DNA of 5,034 nucleotides from Halobacteriales archaeon SW_5_68_122 (GTDB taxonomy: Archaea > Halobacteriota > Halobacteria > Halobacteriales > Haloarculaceae), in assembly GCA_003022815.1 (NCBI GenBank), contig PXSL01000030.1:1-5034 (forward strand), read 5' to 3'. Position numbers and translations under genes: made by a program. The notes under the pieces are model-generated. The model saw only the letters and a program-made list of their open reading frames with translations, was not told the origin of the DNA and did not search any database. Positions 4,805 to 5,034 of the stretch are shown piece after piece; within the stretch, counting starts at the first letter, position 1; each line of letters starts with the position of its first letter.

Positions 4805-4839
4805 TTCGCCTGCCGTGGTCACTCATGGCGGGCGGCGAA
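4805..4839 (+). repeat. Imperfect hairpin between P4 and P5
   Basis: TTCGCC (4805-4810) is complementary to GGCGAA (4834-4839). An alternative inner pairing joins GCCTGCC (4808-4814) and GGCGGGC (4827-4833) through one G-U pair. The two pairings share bases and may be alternatives. It lies in the transcribed leader of all four upstream promoters. Confidence 0.4.
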
Positions 4840-4902
4840 GCACGCGACGCGGTCGGAGGCAGTTCGAACCTGTCTTCGCTCGTGGACCGTTCGAGTTCCG
4901 GT

Positions 4903-4934
4903 GGGTTTATGCCCCATCGCGGACTACGATTAGG
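4903..4934 (+). promoter_or_regulatory. Candidate proximal promoter P5 of the rRNA operon
   Basis: GGGTTTATGCCCC contains a good haloarchaeal TATA core, TTTATG (4906-4911), predicting a start near 4933. It lacks the CGAYG block and GGCACT block of P1-P4, so it belongs to a different promoter class if real. Confidence 0.4.
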
Positions 4935-5034
4935 TCCGAAGGAAATGAGGATTCCACCCCTGCGGTCCGCCGTACAGATGGGATCTGATGTTAGCCCTGG
5001 CAGTTCGGTGACACTCGGTCGGTCCGAGCGTCAC
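4935..5034 (+). other. Leader just upstream of a 16S rRNA gene (16S itself not reached)
   Basis: From memory, this stretch resembles the leader next to haloarchaeal 16S genes, including the blocks GAGGATTCCACCCCTGCGG and TCTGATGTTAGCC. GATTCCA (4950-4956) can pair with TGGGATC (4979-4985), seven pairs with one wobble. The 16S start motif ATTCCGGTTGATCC is absent, so the gene would begin beyond the window. The pre-16S processing stem cannot be confirmed because its 3' partner is not in view. Confidence 0.55.
5008..5034 (+). repeat. Terminal hairpin of the visible leader
   Basis: GTGACACTCGG (5008-5018) and CCGAGCGTCAC (5024-5034) pair over 11 positions with one A-C mismatch, around a TCGGT loop. 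It ends exactly at the window edge, so it may continue or be part of a larger pre-16S structure. Confidence 0.55.

Noticed and set aside
4478..4822. Open frame of 114 codons on the - strand across the promoter array
   Set aside because: Antisense to the tandem promoters and hairpins, no motif, no promoter. A high-GC shadow frame.
4858..4874. tRNA-like T arm (GGCAG-TTCGAAC-CTGTC)
   Set aside because: The loop matches the T-loop consensus, but no matching acceptor 5' strand, D arm or anticodon arm was found upstream. Probably chance in a structured leader.
4514..4933. Open frame of 139 codons on the + strand with an internal repeat (DAL...RAL pattern three times)
   Set aside because: The protein repeat is simply promoters P2, P3 and P4 translated; their spacings (72 and 81 bp) are multiples of three. 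No family motif, and it lies wholly in the rRNA leader.
4935..5034. Start of the 16S rRNA gene or an SRP RNA at the window end
   Set aside because: The 16S 5' motif ATTCCGGTTGATCC is not present, and I could not identify SRP RNA domains. Only a 16S leader is supported.

Overview
The window looks like haloarchaeal chromosome (class Halobacteria). The DNA is very GC-rich, and the proteins are rich in Asp and Glu and poor in Lys. The small gene promoters are archaeal TATA boxes with very short leaders. The genes are archaeal-type: an archaeal/eukaryotic-type PheRS and an MC1 chromosomal protein. The right end carries the tandem TTCGA-TGCCCTTAAG type promoters known from haloarchaeal rRNA operons. 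Genus cannot be given from this sequence.

Layout: 1-346 (+) is the 3' end of pheS, overlapping by one base pheT at 346-2193 (+). Together they make phenylalanyl-tRNA synthetase. pyrD (2230-3282, -) converges on pheT across only 36 bp. Upstream of pyrD on the same strand is a 65-residue AbrB/SpoVT-like protein (3448-3645, -). A 278-bp divergent intergenic region holds several perfect inverted repeats and two TATA boxes. It separates this gene from an MC1 DNA-bending chromosomal protein (3924-4238, +), which ends in an oligo-T terminator.

From about 4239 to the end no protein gene is supported. 4239-4481 is gene-free. 4482-4797 is an array of four related promoters (called P1-P4 here), each followed at a nearly constant distance by a different but well-formed hairpin. 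A fifth, different TATA box lies at 4906-4911. The last ~100 bp look like the leader just upstream of a 16S rRNA gene. The 16S gene itself is not in the window; its expected start would be downstream of 5034.

Functionally this is a housekeeping neighbourhood: tRNA charging, pyrimidine synthesis, a chromatin protein and the control region of an rRNA operon. I see no mobile element, CRISPR array, complete tRNA gene or defence system. The most interesting part is the promoter-plus-hairpin modular structure of the rRNA control region. Next come the repeat-rich MC1 promoter region and a 57-residue acidic insertion inside the B5 domain of PheT.
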